Assembly: GCF_025685605.1 (NCBI RefSeq)
Contig: NZ_JAGTUT010000001.1
Location: 930,001-994,000 of the forward strand
DNA length: 64,000 nucleotides
Direction of reading: 5' to 3'
Source of the DNA: Granulicella arctica
GTDB taxonomy: Bacteria > Acidobacteriota > Terriglobia > Terriglobales > Acidobacteriaceae
Shown here one piece after another: positions 1-9,044 of the stretch (positions within the stretch are counted from its first letter, which is position 1; each line of letters begins with the position of its first letter). The notes under the pieces were generated by a model, which saw only the letters and a list, made by a program, of their open reading frames with translations, searched no databases and had not been told where the DNA came from. The translations under genes were made by a program, and so were the position numbers.

Positions 1-119
1 CCCCGCGCCACATGAAGCACAAGCTCCGCAGCGACTCCGAATACTGCCCCGGTGGCCTTTACTTCCGCACCTCCACCGACGGTCGCCTGCCCCGCATCTC
101 TGAAGCACCTGTCCGTTAA
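1..119 (+). CDS. C-terminal end of an unrecognised protein (partial)
   Basis: An open frame enters from the left edge (first full codon at position 3) and ends with TAA at 117-119. Only about 38 residues are visible, ending ISEAPVR, rich in Arg and Ser, with one Cys. The gene lies 21 bases before the TldE/PmbA gene on the same strand, so the two may be co-transcribed. The tail does not look like TldD, the usual partner of TldE, but so short a piece cannot rule anything out. No function is proposed. Confidence 0.5.
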   Translation, partial: PRHMKHKLRSDSEYCPGGLYFRTSTDGRLPRISEAPVR

Positions 120-140
120 CATCGCTGTGAGGTCTGCCGC

Positions 141-1541
141 TTGTCCCAGTCTATTGCCCCTGCTCTCTCCTCGGATCTGAAGCAACTAGCCGCCGATGTG
201 CTCGCGAAAGCCCTGCGCGCCGGGGCCACCGACGCCGAAGCGGTCGTCTACGAGGGAGAGCAGTTCGAAGTCCTCGTTCGACTTGGACAGGTAGAGACGC
301 TCAAGGAGTCAGGCTCACGCGCTGTCGGCTTGCGCGTCTTCATCGCCTCCGGCAAAGCCCAGCGCACGGCCAGTACCTCGTCGTCGGACTTCTCCAGTGA
401 CTCGATCGAACGCCTCGTCGACGGTGCCGTCACGCTCGCCAGAATCACCAGCGAGGACCCCTTCGCAGGTCTTCCCGAACCCGAAGCCTTCGGCAAACTC
501 GACGGCGATCTTCATCTCTACTTCGACGACGTCAACGAGCAGCCGCCAGCCGAGCGGATCGAGATCGCGCGCCGTGTCGAAGCCGCAGCCATGTCCTACG
601 ACACGCGCATCCAGAACTCCAAGGGCGGTGACTTCGACACCTCAACCTCGCACAAGATTTTGATGAATTCGCGCGGCTTTACTGGCGAGTATCGCCGCTC
701 CTACTGCGGCTTCTCGGCCGCACCCATCGCGCAGGATGCCACCGGCAACATGCAGCAGAACTACTGGTACTCGAACTCCCGCTCCACACGCAAGCTTGAG
801 AACCCTGAAGACATTGGCATCATCGCCGCGCAGCGCACCCTTCGTCGCCTCGGTGCGCGGCAGGTCAAGACCCAGAAGGCTCCAGTCGTCTTCTCTCCCG
901 AGATCGCCCGCTCCATCATCGCCAACATCTTCGAAGCTGCCAATGGCGACTCTATCTACCGTCACGCCAGCTTCTTCGCCGACATGCTCGGCGAGCGTGT
1001 TGCTGGAGAAAACATCACCGTCATTGACGATGGCACCATGGTGCATGACGGCATCGGCGGCTACGGAACAGCTCCTTTTGACGGCGAAGGTCTGCCGACA
1101 CGCCGCAAAGCGCTGGTCGAAAACGGCATCCTGAAGAACTACGTCATGAACACCTACACCGCGCGCAAGCTGGGCATGGTCTCCACCGGAAACGCCTCGC
1201 GCGGCCTGGCCGGCAACCCCGGCATCGGCGCCGGAAACTTCTACCTCGAGCCCGGCACCCTCACCCCGGAACAGATTATCGGCGACGTCAAAGACGGCCT
1301 CTACGTCACCCAGACCATGGGCTTCGGCGTAAACCTCGTCACCGGCGACTACTCCCAGGGCGCCAGCGGCCTCTGGATCGAGAACGGCGAGCTAAGCTAC
1401 CCGGTCGAAGAGATCACCATCGCTGGCAATCTCAAGGACATGTACAAGAACATAGTTGCCATCGGCAATGACCTCGTCTTCCGCGGCGCAAGCGCATCCC
1501 CCACCATCCGCGTCGAAGGCATGATGATCGCCGGCTCGTAA
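141..1541 (+). CDS. pmbA: TldE/PmbA family metalloprotease subunit
   Basis: 466 residues, the usual length for TldE/PmbA, the non-catalytic half of the TldD-TldE protease that trims peptides such as microcin B17 precursor and processes modified peptides in the cytoplasm. The C-terminal half carries the typical glycine-rich run with GIGGYGTAPFDGEG, GNASRG, and the closing SQGASGLWIENGE and GNLKDMYKNI. No HExxxH zinc motif is present, which fits TldE rather than TldD. The start is TTG at 141, with a weak GTGAGG about 10 bases upstream; no better start keeps the family N-terminus. No tldD is visible here, so the catalytic partner must lie outside the window or elsewhere. Confidence 0.9.
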   Translation: MSQSIAPALSSDLKQLAADVLAKALRAGATDAEAVVYEGEQFEVLVRLGQVETLKESGSRAVGLRVFIASGKAQRTASTSSSDFSSDSIERLVDGAVTLARITSEDPFAGLPEPEAFGKLDGDLHLYFDDVNEQPPAERIEIARRVEAAAMSYDTRIQNSKGGDFDTSTSHKILMNSRGFTGEYRRSYCGFSAAPIAQDATGNMQQNYWYSNSRSTRKLENPEDIGIIAAQRTLRRLGARQVKTQKAPVVFSPEIARSIIANIFEAANGDSIYRHASFFADMLGERVAGENITVIDDGTMVHDGIGGYGTAPFDGEGLPTRRKALVENGILKNYVMNTYTARKLGMVSTGNASRGLAGNPGIGAGNFYLEPGTLTPEQIIGDVKDGLYVTQTMGFGVNLVTGDYSQGASGLWIENGELSYPVEEITIAGNLKDMYKNIVAIGNDLVFRGASASPTIRVEGMMIAGS

Positions 1542-1563
1542 GCAAGCCGACTACAATCGACTC

Positions 1564-3018
1564 GTGGCAACGCCCTTCCAGTTCGAGCACGCCGTAGAGT
1601 TCGCCCCGGATCGTGCACTCGAAGTCCTTCGCGCCATCCCCGCGCTGCCTGGCGTCTTCGCCCTCCGCGGCGCCCGTGACACCGACGAGCCCTACCTCAC
1701 TCGCGCCGCGGACATCCGTCGCCGCATCACCCGTCTCCTCGCGCCACCCGAGTCGCAGTCGAAGCGTCTCAACCTCCGCGACAAAGTCGTCCGCATCGAC
1801 TATTGCATCACCGGCTCCGAGTTCGAGTCGACCCTCGTCCTCTACCATGCCGCCGCCGCAGAGTTCGGCTACGCGGAAGCCCGCCGACGGCTCAAACTGC
1901 ACACCCCCTACTTCCTCCGCCTCACCATGGAGAACCAGCACCCCCGCGTCTACTCCACCAACCGGCTCTCGAAGCGCGGCCTCGCACAAATGTACGGCCC
2001 CTTTCCTTCACGGATGGCCGCCGAGCGCTACTGCGACGCTGTCCTCGATCTCTTCAAACTCCGCCGCTGCTACGAGGACCTCGCCCCTTACCCCGAGCAT
2101 CCCGGCTGCGTGTACCAGGAGATGAAGAAGTGCCTCGCCCCCTGCAACCAAGCCTGTACTCCTGAGGAATATGCCGCCGAGGCCGCAGCAATTAAAGCCT
2201 TCTTCGACACCTGCGGCGCAAGCATGCTGACAGCGATCGGTGAGGAGCGCGACAAAGCTTCAGCCGAGATGGAGTTTGAAACGGCCGCGACCCTTCACAC
2301 GCAATATCAAAAGGTAAAATCAGCGGCCTCGCTCGCCGACGAGATCGTACGGCCAGTCCCCAACCTGCGGGCCATCATCGTGCAGCCCTCCGCGCAGATC
2401 GAGACAGCAGTAAGCGAAGCGGCAGTCTTTCTTCTCGAAGGCGGATGCCTAGCCGGACCAGAACGCCTTTCCACCCTTGGCGTACGCGCCGTCAAAGAGC
2501 AGACCAGCGTAGGCAGCAGTCTCTTCGCCCAACCCCTCATGCTTCAGGCTGTGCCGCTCGTAGAAGAGGGCGTCGTCACCCCTGTACCTGCCACCTACAA
2601 CCCCGAGGAGCGGGCCGAAGGAGTCATCAACCGGCTGACCGAAAAACAATCTGAAAGCACCGACATCGCCCTCCTTAGCGATCACCTCTCCCTCTTCCGC
2701 CGCTGGTACTACCGGCCTGAGAAGCAGCGCAGCGGCGAGATCTTCTTTCCCTATCCCGACCGGAACTGGCCGGTAAGGCGCATCCTTCGCGGCGCCGCGC
2801 GCATGGTGTTGGGGGAACCAACCGCTATCGCCGAAACGAAGCGCGAGGCCGCCAAAGGAGCAAAGGTCCGTATTCTCCACGAGGGGCGTCCCGACGTGGA
2901 GCGAATCGTGCCGGTCATCGTCAAGGCTCCACGCGACCCCGAACCACCGCAGGCATTTACCAGCAGGCGATCTACGCCGAACGCGACTCCCGACGAGGAG
3001 CAAAAAGCGACCCACTGA
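1564..3018 (+). CDS. UvrC-like protein, degenerate nuclease
   Basis: 484 residues, shorter than UvrC (about 600). The N-terminus aligns with a GIY-YIG domain, but the motif is degraded: PGVFAL for the first part and YLTRAADIRRR where UvrC has YVGKARNLRKR. The catalytic Glu of the LLLE segment appears replaced (ESTLVLYH). A four-Cys cluster follows at about residues 165-190 (RRC, PGC, KKCLAPC), as at the UvrC iron-sulfur site, then a UVR helical motif near 226-254 (MEFETAATLHTQ). The C-terminal part shows no clear RNase H-like nuclease or helix-hairpin-helix. The start is GTG with no Shine-Dalgarno; TACAAT sits six bases upstream. It is probably a UvrC paralogue with a structural or regulatory role rather than the repair nuclease, though annotation pipelines may call it excinuclease subunit C. 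Confidence 0.75.
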   Translation: MATPFQFEHAVEFAPDRALEVLRAIPALPGVFALRGARDTDEPYLTRAADIRRRITRLLAPPESQSKRLNLRDKVVRIDYCITGSEFESTLVLYHAAAAEFGYAEARRRLKLHTPYFLRLTMENQHPRVYSTNRLSKRGLAQMYGPFPSRMAAERYCDAVLDLFKLRRCYEDLAPYPEHPGCVYQEMKKCLAPCNQACTPEEYAAEAAAIKAFFDTCGASMLTAIGEERDKASAEMEFETAATLHTQYQKVKSAASLADEIVRPVPNLRAIIVQPSAQIETAVSEAAVFLLEGGCLAGPERLSTLGVRAVKEQTSVGSSLFAQPLMLQAVPLVEEGVVTPVPATYNPEERAEGVINRLTEKQSESTDIALLSDHLSLFRRWYYRPEKQRSGEIFFPYPDRNWPVRRILRGAARMVLGEPTAIAETKREAAKGAKVRILHEGRPDVERIVPVIVKAPRDPEPPQAFTSRRSTPNATPDEEQKATH

Positions 3019-3084
3019 TACACTTTGGCCTGGCGGCCCGGTTCGAACGGCCCATGCCAACACCTTCCTTTTGAGGCACACTCC

Positions 3085-3759
3085 GTGATTGAACTGGCTT
3101 TTTCGATACTCGCCTCCGACTTCGCGCACCTTGCGGACGAGGTAGCCGCGGCTGAGCGTGGCGGGGGCTCCATCGTCCACATCGACGTCATGGACGGCCA
3201 CTTCGTCCCGAACATCACCTTCGGCCCCCCCATGGTCAAGGCCGTCCGCAGCATCACCAAGCTACCGCTCGACTGCCACCTGATGATCGAGAATCCTGAC
3301 GCCTTCATCCCCGACTTCGCTGAAGCTGGCGCAGACATGGTCAGCGTCCACCAGGAGGTCTGCCGACACCTCCATCGCACCTTGCAACTGATCGAGCAGC
3401 ACGGCATGAAGCCCGCCGTCGTCATCAATCCAGCCACCCCGGTCGATACCCTGATCGAAATCCTGCCCATGGTGCATCACGTCCTCGTCATGAGCGTGAA
3501 CCCCGGCTTTGGCGGCCAGAAGTTTCTTCCCCTCGCCCTCGACAAGATTGGCCTGCTCGCCGAGATCCGCGAGGAGCTTGGCCTGAACTTCCGCATCGAA
3601 GTGGACGGCGGCGTCGCTCACGATACCGTCGCCCAGGTGGTCCAAGCAGGAGCGGACATGCTTGTCGCCGGCTCAGCGGTCTTCAGCCCCGGCAAGACGG
3701 AGCACAACGCCCGTGAGCTACTGGCAGCGGCGCGAGCGGCAGCCGAGATACAAGATTGA
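3085..3759 (+). CDS. rpe: Ribulose-phosphate 3-epimerase
   Basis: Interconverts ribulose-5-P and xylulose-5-P in the cytoplasmic pentose phosphate pathway. It is a TIM barrel of 224 residues, the normal length. Signature segments are SILASDFAHL, HIDVMDGHFVPNITFGP, DCHLMIENP, VMSVNPGFGGQKF and EVDGGV, with the metal-binding His and Asp residues present. The start is GTG at 3085, with TTGAGG nine bases upstream; a longer frame from 3025 exists but adds an N-terminus absent from the family. It lies away from the large pentose phosphate gene series at 29-39 kb. Confidence 0.95.
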   Translation: MIELAFSILASDFAHLADEVAAAERGGGSIVHIDVMDGHFVPNITFGPPMVKAVRSITKLPLDCHLMIENPDAFIPDFAEAGADMVSVHQEVCRHLHRTLQLIEQHGMKPAVVINPATPVDTLIEILPMVHHVLVMSVNPGFGGQKFLPLALDKIGLLAEIREELGLNFRIEVDGGVAHDTVAQVVQAGADMLVAGSAVFSPGKTEHNARELLAAARAAAEIQD

Positions 3760-3827
3760 TAGAAAGATTTAGACTAAAAACAGCCTGGGCGTCGATGAGG
3801 ACGCGAGGCGACGGGGTAGATCCACTG

Positions 3828-5597
3828 ATGACGAAGCCTTCTTTCTTTCCCAGCCTGCGCGCCGGCCTCCTTGCCGGGGTCGCGGTTGCCGCTTTTTGTG
3901 CGTTGAACGTGAACGCCAGGGCCCAGGACGCCGCTGCGAATCCGGCACAGACCACCTCACCCGCCGTCCCCGTGCCGCAGGTAGGCGGAACGCTGAACAC
4001 TAATCCGGCGCTGGTTCCCGACAAGAAGGACAAGCTCACCAAGGAAGAGAAGCGTGAGTCGAAGGTCATCCAGTCCAAGGACACCAAGCAGCAGCTCCGT
4101 AAGGATAAGAAGGTCACGAAGGATAATCCGCTCGCCGGTCAGGACGCCAAGCTCCCCGATAAGCAACTCTTCGACAAGGCGCTCGACGCCAGCAAGCGCG
4201 GCCACTTCGATGTCGCCCGTCTCGATCTGCAGACGCTCCTCAACACCTACCCTGATTCGCAGTTCCAGATGCGCGCCAAGCTCGCCATCGCCGATTCCTG
4301 GTACAAGGAGGGTGGCACCGCAGCCCTCACCCAGGCCGAGAGCGAGTACAAGGACTTCATTACCTTCTTCCCCAACGCACCCGAGGCCGCCGAGGCCCAG
4401 ATGCGCGTCGGTGACATTTACTTCCGCCAGATGGACAAGCCCGACCGTGACTACTCGAAGTCTCGCCACGCCGAGGAAGAGTATCGCCTGATGTTGCAGC
4501 AGTTCCCCGAATCGACCCTTGTACCCGCGGCCCAGCAGCGCCTGCGCGAAGTCCAGGAGGTCATGGCGACCCGCGAGACCGACATCGCTGCCTTCTACGC
4601 GACCCGTGCCGCCTGGCCCGCAACTATCGCCCGTTACCAGACCGTGGTCGACACCTACCCACAGTACAGCCACATGGATGACGCGCTGATCGGCCTCGGT
4701 GATGCCTATGAGTCCGAAGCCCGTTACGTCCGCACCCTGAAGCTTCCCGAAGCCGGCAAGGCCCGCCTCGAGAAGGTCTACGACGACCAGGCCTCCGCCG
4801 CCTACAAGCGCGTCGTCATGGAGCATTCCGCTTCGGCCCACGTCGAAGATGCGAAGGATCGCCTCGCAGCGATGAACCTTCCCATCCCAACGCCCACACC
4901 GGAGCAGATGGCTGCCAGCGTAGCGCTTGAAAACAGCCGCGCCCAGTACAAGCTCACCGATCGTGTCGGCCTGATCCTCTTCCGCAAGCCCGACGTGGTC
5001 ACAGCAGCACGCGTTGGCGATCCGCCACTCGTCGACCCCAAGCCAACGCTCGCCCCGCAGGTCACACGCGCGATCGTGGCTGACTTCAACACAGCCCTTA
5101 ATCCAAACGCATCTACCGCAAAGGTGATCGCCCAGCCCGTTGTGAACGATAACGCGGCCCCTGCCGATACGGCAGCCACTGCTCCAGCGGCACCCGCTGC
5201 CCCCCTCGCCTTTGGCGATGTACCGACGGCAGCCAGTGGCTCCGGCGGAGGCTCTGCAGTCATGACGGCCGTCCCCGGAACCGCAAGCGGCGAACGGACC
5301 ACCGGCTCAGGCGGCGGGTCGATGGGGGTCGAGATCGTCTCGCCCAATTCCCCCACCCCACCGGCAGATAATGGCGGACTGAAGGCTGTTGGTCCGGAAA
5401 ATTCCGTACCGCTTCCAGCCGTTGAAAAGGCTGCTCCAGCACCCGAGAGCGTCAACGATATCAAATCCGGAACGCAGCCCGCCGCCCAGGCACCTCCTGC
5501 GAACGGCAAGAAGGTCAAGCCGGACTTCGACAAGAGTGACGAGTCCTCCAGCAAGCACAAGAAGAAGAAGGGCCTGAACAAAGTAAACCCCTTCTAG
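3828..5597 (+). CDS. BamD-like TPR protein (outer membrane assembly type)
   Basis: 589 residues from the ATG at 3828, chosen because a signal peptide follows at once (hydrophobic LLAGVAVAAFCAL, then ARA before QD). The sequence then has a Lys-rich stretch (about 65-110), tetratricopeptide/BamD repeats over about 115-350 (typical phrases FDKALDASKRGHFDVARLDL, YPDSQFQMRAKLAIADSW, FFPNAPEAAEAQMRVGD), and a long Pro/Ala/Gly/Ser-rich tail with a basic end (KHKKKKGLNK). BamD is normally a lipoprotein about 250 residues long; here the only Cys near the signal peptide follows Phe, a poor lipobox, so signal peptidase I cleavage seems likelier. A role in outer membrane protein assembly is inferred from the repeats. 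Confidence 0.7.
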   Translation: MTKPSFFPSLRAGLLAGVAVAAFCALNVNARAQDAAANPAQTTSPAVPVPQVGGTLNTNPALVPDKKDKLTKEEKRESKVIQSKDTKQQLRKDKKVTKDNPLAGQDAKLPDKQLFDKALDASKRGHFDVARLDLQTLLNTYPDSQFQMRAKLAIADSWYKEGGTAALTQAESEYKDFITFFPNAPEAAEAQMRVGDIYFRQMDKPDRDYSKSRHAEEEYRLMLQQFPESTLVPAAQQRLREVQEVMATRETDIAAFYATRAAWPATIARYQTVVDTYPQYSHMDDALIGLGDAYESEARYVRTLKLPEAGKARLEKVYDDQASAAYKRVVMEHSASAHVEDAKDRLAAMNLPIPTPTPEQMAASVALENSRAQYKLTDRVGLILFRKPDVVTAARVGDPPLVDPKPTLAPQVTRAIVADFNTALNPNASTAKVIAQPVVNDNAAPADTAATAPAAPAAPLAFGDVPTAASGSGGGSAVMTAVPGTASGERTTGSGGGSMGVEIVSPNSPTPPADNGGLKAVGPENSVPLPAVEKAAPAPESVNDIKSGTQPAAQAPPANGKKVKPDFDKSDESSSKHKKKKGLNKVNPF

Positions 5598-5620
5598 ATC
5601 CCCACAAATCATCACAGACG

Positions 5621-5656
5621 AAAGGGATGCAGCCATGGCTGCATCCCTTTTTGTCT
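5621..5656 (+). terminator. Rho-independent terminator after the BamD-like gene
   Basis: A perfect 30-base palindrome (5621-5650, arms AAAGGGATGCAGCC) is followed by a short T run. It lies between two convergent genes, so it may serve both strands; the T run is better on the plus strand. Confidence 0.85.
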
Positions 5657-5666
5657 GCCTCTTGAG

Positions 5667-6158
5667 CTACCTTCGAGGCGGGTAAGGATACCGGTTCCGC
5701 CGTACCAGCCACACGATCAGCCAGATAATCCCGATCAGGATCAGCAGCGGAGCCAACGCTACGAGCAGCCATCCGCGACCTTCGACGACAGTCTTGTCAC
5801 CATGTACCGTCGCGTTCGGAGCGAGGCGCAGCTCCCCGGCCACGACCGCGAGGTCGCCATGGATCGTCGCATCATCGCCGGCCGACACATCTCCGCCAAC
5901 CACCGCAACGTCGCCCGAAATCGTGTGGTTCGCATCCACATCAACACTGCCGAAGACCACCGCCACATCACCCTCGATGTCCCCATGCGCGTGGACCGAG
6001 CAAAAGACGCAGACGATATCGTCTGCTGTTTCGCCCTCATCGATCGTCACGTCATGCCCAAAACTGACGCGGCCGTTATCACCATGACTGTGGCGCGACG
6101 CAAAGGCCGGCATGGTTGCAGTAAGTACTAGAAGCGCGGCAATCGTCACTCTCGACAT
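5667..6158 (-). CDS. Bactofilin-like/polymer-forming repeat envelope protein
   Basis: 163 residues from the ATG at 6158, chosen because a signal peptide begins there (SRVTIAALLVLTATMPAFA) and GAGGG precedes it. The middle consists of short repeated beta strands of the form GDVAVVxGxVxV and GDLAVVAGELRL, the left-handed beta-helix style seen in bactofilins and DUF-type polymer-forming proteins. The C-terminus has a transmembrane helix (LLVALAPLLILIGIIWLIVWLV) and a basic tail. The predicted topology is a periplasmic beta-solenoid held by a C-terminal anchor. One short Cys pair (VCVFC) lies in the first repeat. The function is unknown; a cell-envelope scaffold is an inference. It is divergent from valS. 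Confidence 0.7.
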   Translation of the reverse strand: MSRVTIAALLVLTATMPAFASRHSHGDNGRVSFGHDVTIDEGETADDIVCVFCSVHAHGDIEGDVAVVFGSVDVDANHTISGDVAVVGGDVSAGDDATIHGDLAVVAGELRLAPNATVHGDKTVVEGRGWLLVALAPLLILIGIIWLIVWLVRRNRYPYPPRR

Positions 6159-6233
6159 GAACCCTCTGTAAAGCCTACGGAATGTTGGAACGATCGGGAC
6201 GGCCGTACCGTCGATGCTACCCTTAAGACACTG

Positions 6234-8993
6234 ATGAGCCACGAACTTTCTAAAGCATACGATCCATCCGCTATCGAAGAACGCTGGGCCGAGTACTGGG
6301 TCCGTGAACGCCTGTTTGATGTTGCCACGCCAGCAGATACGTCAGCCGCGACGAAGAAGTTCACCATGCTCCTGCCGCCGCCGAATGTTACCGGCCGCCT
6401 CCACATGGGCCATATGCTCAACCAGGCCGAGATGGACATCCTCACCCGCTGGCACCGCATGTCCGGCGACGTCTCCATGTGGGTTCCCGGCACCGACCAC
6501 GCCGGCATTGCCACCCAGATGATGGTCGAGCGCCAGCTCGCCTCTGAAGGCTCCTCCCGCCAGCAACTTGGCCGCGAAGCCTTCACAGCCCGCGTCTGGG
6601 AGTGGAAGAACCTCTACGGCGGAGCCATCCTCGACCAGATGAAGCGCCTTGGCGCCTCCGTCGACTGGAGCCGCGAGTACTTCACCATGGACGACCGCCT
6701 TAGCGTCGCCGTCAAGGAAGCCTTCGTGCGCCTCCACGAGCAAGGCCTCATCTATCGCGGGGCCTACATCGTCAACTGGGACCCGCAGATCCGCACCGCC
6801 GTCTCCGACCTCGAGGTCGTCCACGAAGAGCGCGCAGGCAAGCTCTACTCCCTCCGCTACCCCTTCGCTGACGGCACCGGCTCCATCGTCATCGCGACCA
6901 CTCGCCCCGAGACCATGCTGGGCGACACCGCCGTCGTCGTCAACCCCACCGACGAGCGTTACCTCGGCCTCCACGGCAAGTTCGTCCGCCTGCCCCTCAG
7001 CGGCGTGGACGGTGGACCCGATCGCGAAATCCCCATCCTCGCCGACGACTGGGCCAAGCCCGAGTTCGGTACCGGCGCCGTCAAGGTCACGCCCGCACAC
7101 GATCCCAACGACTTCGCCATCGGCCAGCGCCACAACCTGCCCAACCTCACCATCCTCGATGAGACGGCACACGTGCTCCTGCCCGGCTCCCCCTACAACG
7201 GCCTGGACCGCTACGTAGCACGCGAGAAGATCCTCGCCGACCTGGGCGCCCTCGGTCTCCTCGTCGAAGTAAAGGACCACACCCTCGCCATCGGACTCAG
7301 CCAGCGCAGCGGCGTCGTCATCGAGCCGCGCCTCTCCAACCAGTGGTTCGTCAAGATCGCGCCCCTCGCCGAAAAAGCCATCCGCGCCGTAGACGAAGGC
7401 CACATCAAGTTCACGCCCGATCAATACCGCAAGACCTACGACGAGTGGATGCGCAATATCCACGACTGGTGCATCTCCCGCCAGCTCTGGTGGGGCCACC
7501 GCATCCCCGCCTGGCACTGCAGCGCCTGCAGCAAGATCACCGTGGCACGTGAAACACCTGCAACGTGCAGTCATTGCCACTCGGCAGAGATCACCCAGGA
7601 GACCGACGTCCTCGACACCTGGTTCTCCTCCGGCCTGCTTCCCTTCACCGTCTTCGGCTGGCCCGAAAACACACCAGACCTCGCAGCCTTCTATCCGACA
7701 CAGCTTCTCGTCACCGGCTTCGACATTCTCTTCTTCTGGGTCGCCCGCATGATCATGCTCGGCACCCATTTCATGCTCGACGTCCCCATGCCCGACGGCT
7801 CGCCACGCACCCTTAAAGATGCTGTGCCCTTCCAGGAGGTCTACATCCACGCCCTCGTCCGCGATGCCGACCGCCAGAAGATGTCGAAGACCAAGGGCAA
7901 TGTCATCGACCCCATCGACATCATCGGTCGCTTCGGAACCGATGCCGTCCGTTTCACGCTCGCCAGCATGGCCTCACCCGGCACCGACATCGCCTTCTCC
8001 GAAGCCCGCACCGAGGGCAATCGCGCCTTCGCCAATAAGATCTGGAACGCCGCCCGCTTCCTCTTCATGAACGTCGATCGCGCCGCCGAAGCAGGCGTCA
8101 GCATCGACCTCACGCAGCTAGCCGCTGCCCTCAACTCAACAGAGGATGCACCCTTAGAAACACGCTGGATTCTAAGCCGCCTCCACGCCGCCTCCGCAGC
8201 CGTAGAAAAGTCCCTCACCGACTACCGCTTCGACGAAGCCGCCAACGCCATCTACCAGTTCTTCTGGGGCGACTTCTGCGACTGGTACATCGAGATCGTC
8301 AAGCTCAGGCTGGAGTTTGGCGAAGGTGCCGACCTCATCGCCGCCAAAGCCGCACTCACCACCCTGCTCGCTGTCTTCGAAGCCGCCCTGCGCCTCCTCA
8401 GCCCCTTCATGCCCTTCATCACCGAAGAGATCTGGCACGCCTTCTACGACAACATCACGCCCGAAAAATCCATCGCCCTCACCCGCTTTCCAAGTGCATC
8501 CGAGATCGCCTCAGACCCCGCCAGCGTAGCCGCAATGGAGACCCTCCAGCAGCTCATCGTCACCGTCCGCGGGCTTCGCAAAGAGATCGCCATCCCCGAA
8601 AAAGAGTTCGCACACATCACCGTCTCCGGTAACAGCAGCGTCCTAAAACTCGCTGGTGACAACAAGGGCCTGCTCTTCCGCCTCGCCCGCGTAAGCGACG
8701 TCGCGTTCGCCACCGCAACCCTCTCTGGCGACAACGCCCGCAGCACCGCAGACTTCGACGTAGCCGTCATCTACGAGCGCCAGATCGACGTACCCGCAGA
8801 GCGCGAGCGCCTCACCAAAGACATCGCCAGGTTCGAGAAGGGTCTCGCGGCTGCCAACCGCCAACTCGGCAACGAAACTTTCATGTCCAAGGCTCCCGCC
8901 CACATCGTCGACGGCCTGCGCAAACAGTCCTCCGAAACCCAGATGCTCTACGACAAAGCAAAAAGCGCGTTCGATGCTCTACCGCCTGAATAG
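6234..8993 (+). CDS. valS: Valyl-tRNA synthetase
   Basis: Charges tRNA-Val in the cytoplasm. It is a class I synthetase of 919 residues, within the normal range. The HIGH-type signature is RLHMGHM near residue 55, with PPPNVTG just before it; KMSKTKGNVIDP lies near residue 548. The editing (CP1) domain lies between them, with TTRPETMLGDTAV and GTGAVKVTPAHDPNDF. A zinc-type Cys group (CSACSK, CSHC) lies in the middle. The C-terminal coiled-coil arm (RERLTKDIARFEKGLAAANRQL) is typical of ValRS. The ATG at 6234 has no strong Shine-Dalgarno. Confidence 0.98.
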   Translation: MSHELSKAYDPSAIEERWAEYWVRERLFDVATPADTSAATKKFTMLLPPPNVTGRLHMGHMLNQAEMDILTRWHRMSGDVSMWVPGTDHAGIATQMMVERQLASEGSSRQQLGREAFTARVWEWKNLYGGAILDQMKRLGASVDWSREYFTMDDRLSVAVKEAFVRLHEQGLIYRGAYIVNWDPQIRTAVSDLEVVHEERAGKLYSLRYPFADGTGSIVIATTRPETMLGDTAVVVNPTDERYLGLHGKFVRLPLSGVDGGPDREIPILADDWAKPEFGTGAVKVTPAHDPNDFAIGQRHNLPNLTILDETAHVLLPGSPYNGLDRYVAREKILADLGALGLLVEVKDHTLAIGLSQRSGVVIEPRLSNQWFVKIAPLAEKAIRAVDEGHIKFTPDQYRKTYDEWMRNIHDWCISRQLWWGHRIPAWHCSACSKITVARETPATCSHCHSAEITQETDVLDTWFSSGLLPFTVFGWPENTPDLAAFYPTQLLVTGFDILFFWVARMIMLGTHFMLDVPMPDGSPRTLKDAVPFQEVYIHALVRDADRQKMSKTKGNVIDPIDIIGRFGTDAVRFTLASMASPGTDIAFSEARTEGNRAFANKIWNAARFLFMNVDRAAEAGVSIDLTQLAAALNSTEDAPLETRWILSRLHAASAAVEKSLTDYRFDEAANAIYQFFWGDFCDWYIEIVKLRLEFGEGADLIAAKAALTTLLAVFEAALRLLSPFMPFITEEIWHAFYDNITPEKSIALTRFPSASEIASDPASVAAMETLQQLIVTVRGLRKEIAIPEKEFAHITVSGNSSVLKLAGDNKGLLFRLARVSDVAFATATLSGDNARSTADFDVAVIYERQIDVPAERERLTKDIARFEKGLAAANRQLGNETFMSKAPAHIVDGLRKQSSETQMLYDKAKSAFDALPPE

Positions 8994-9044
8994 CTATGTC
9001 GTGAGATTTGTTACAAACGTGTAAATTCCTGCATCTACACATTC

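Noticed and set aside
6342..7850. A 502-codon open frame on the minus strand inside valS
   Set aside because: It is the high-GC shadow of valS; the valS frame has all synthetase motifs and the shadow has no recognisable domain.
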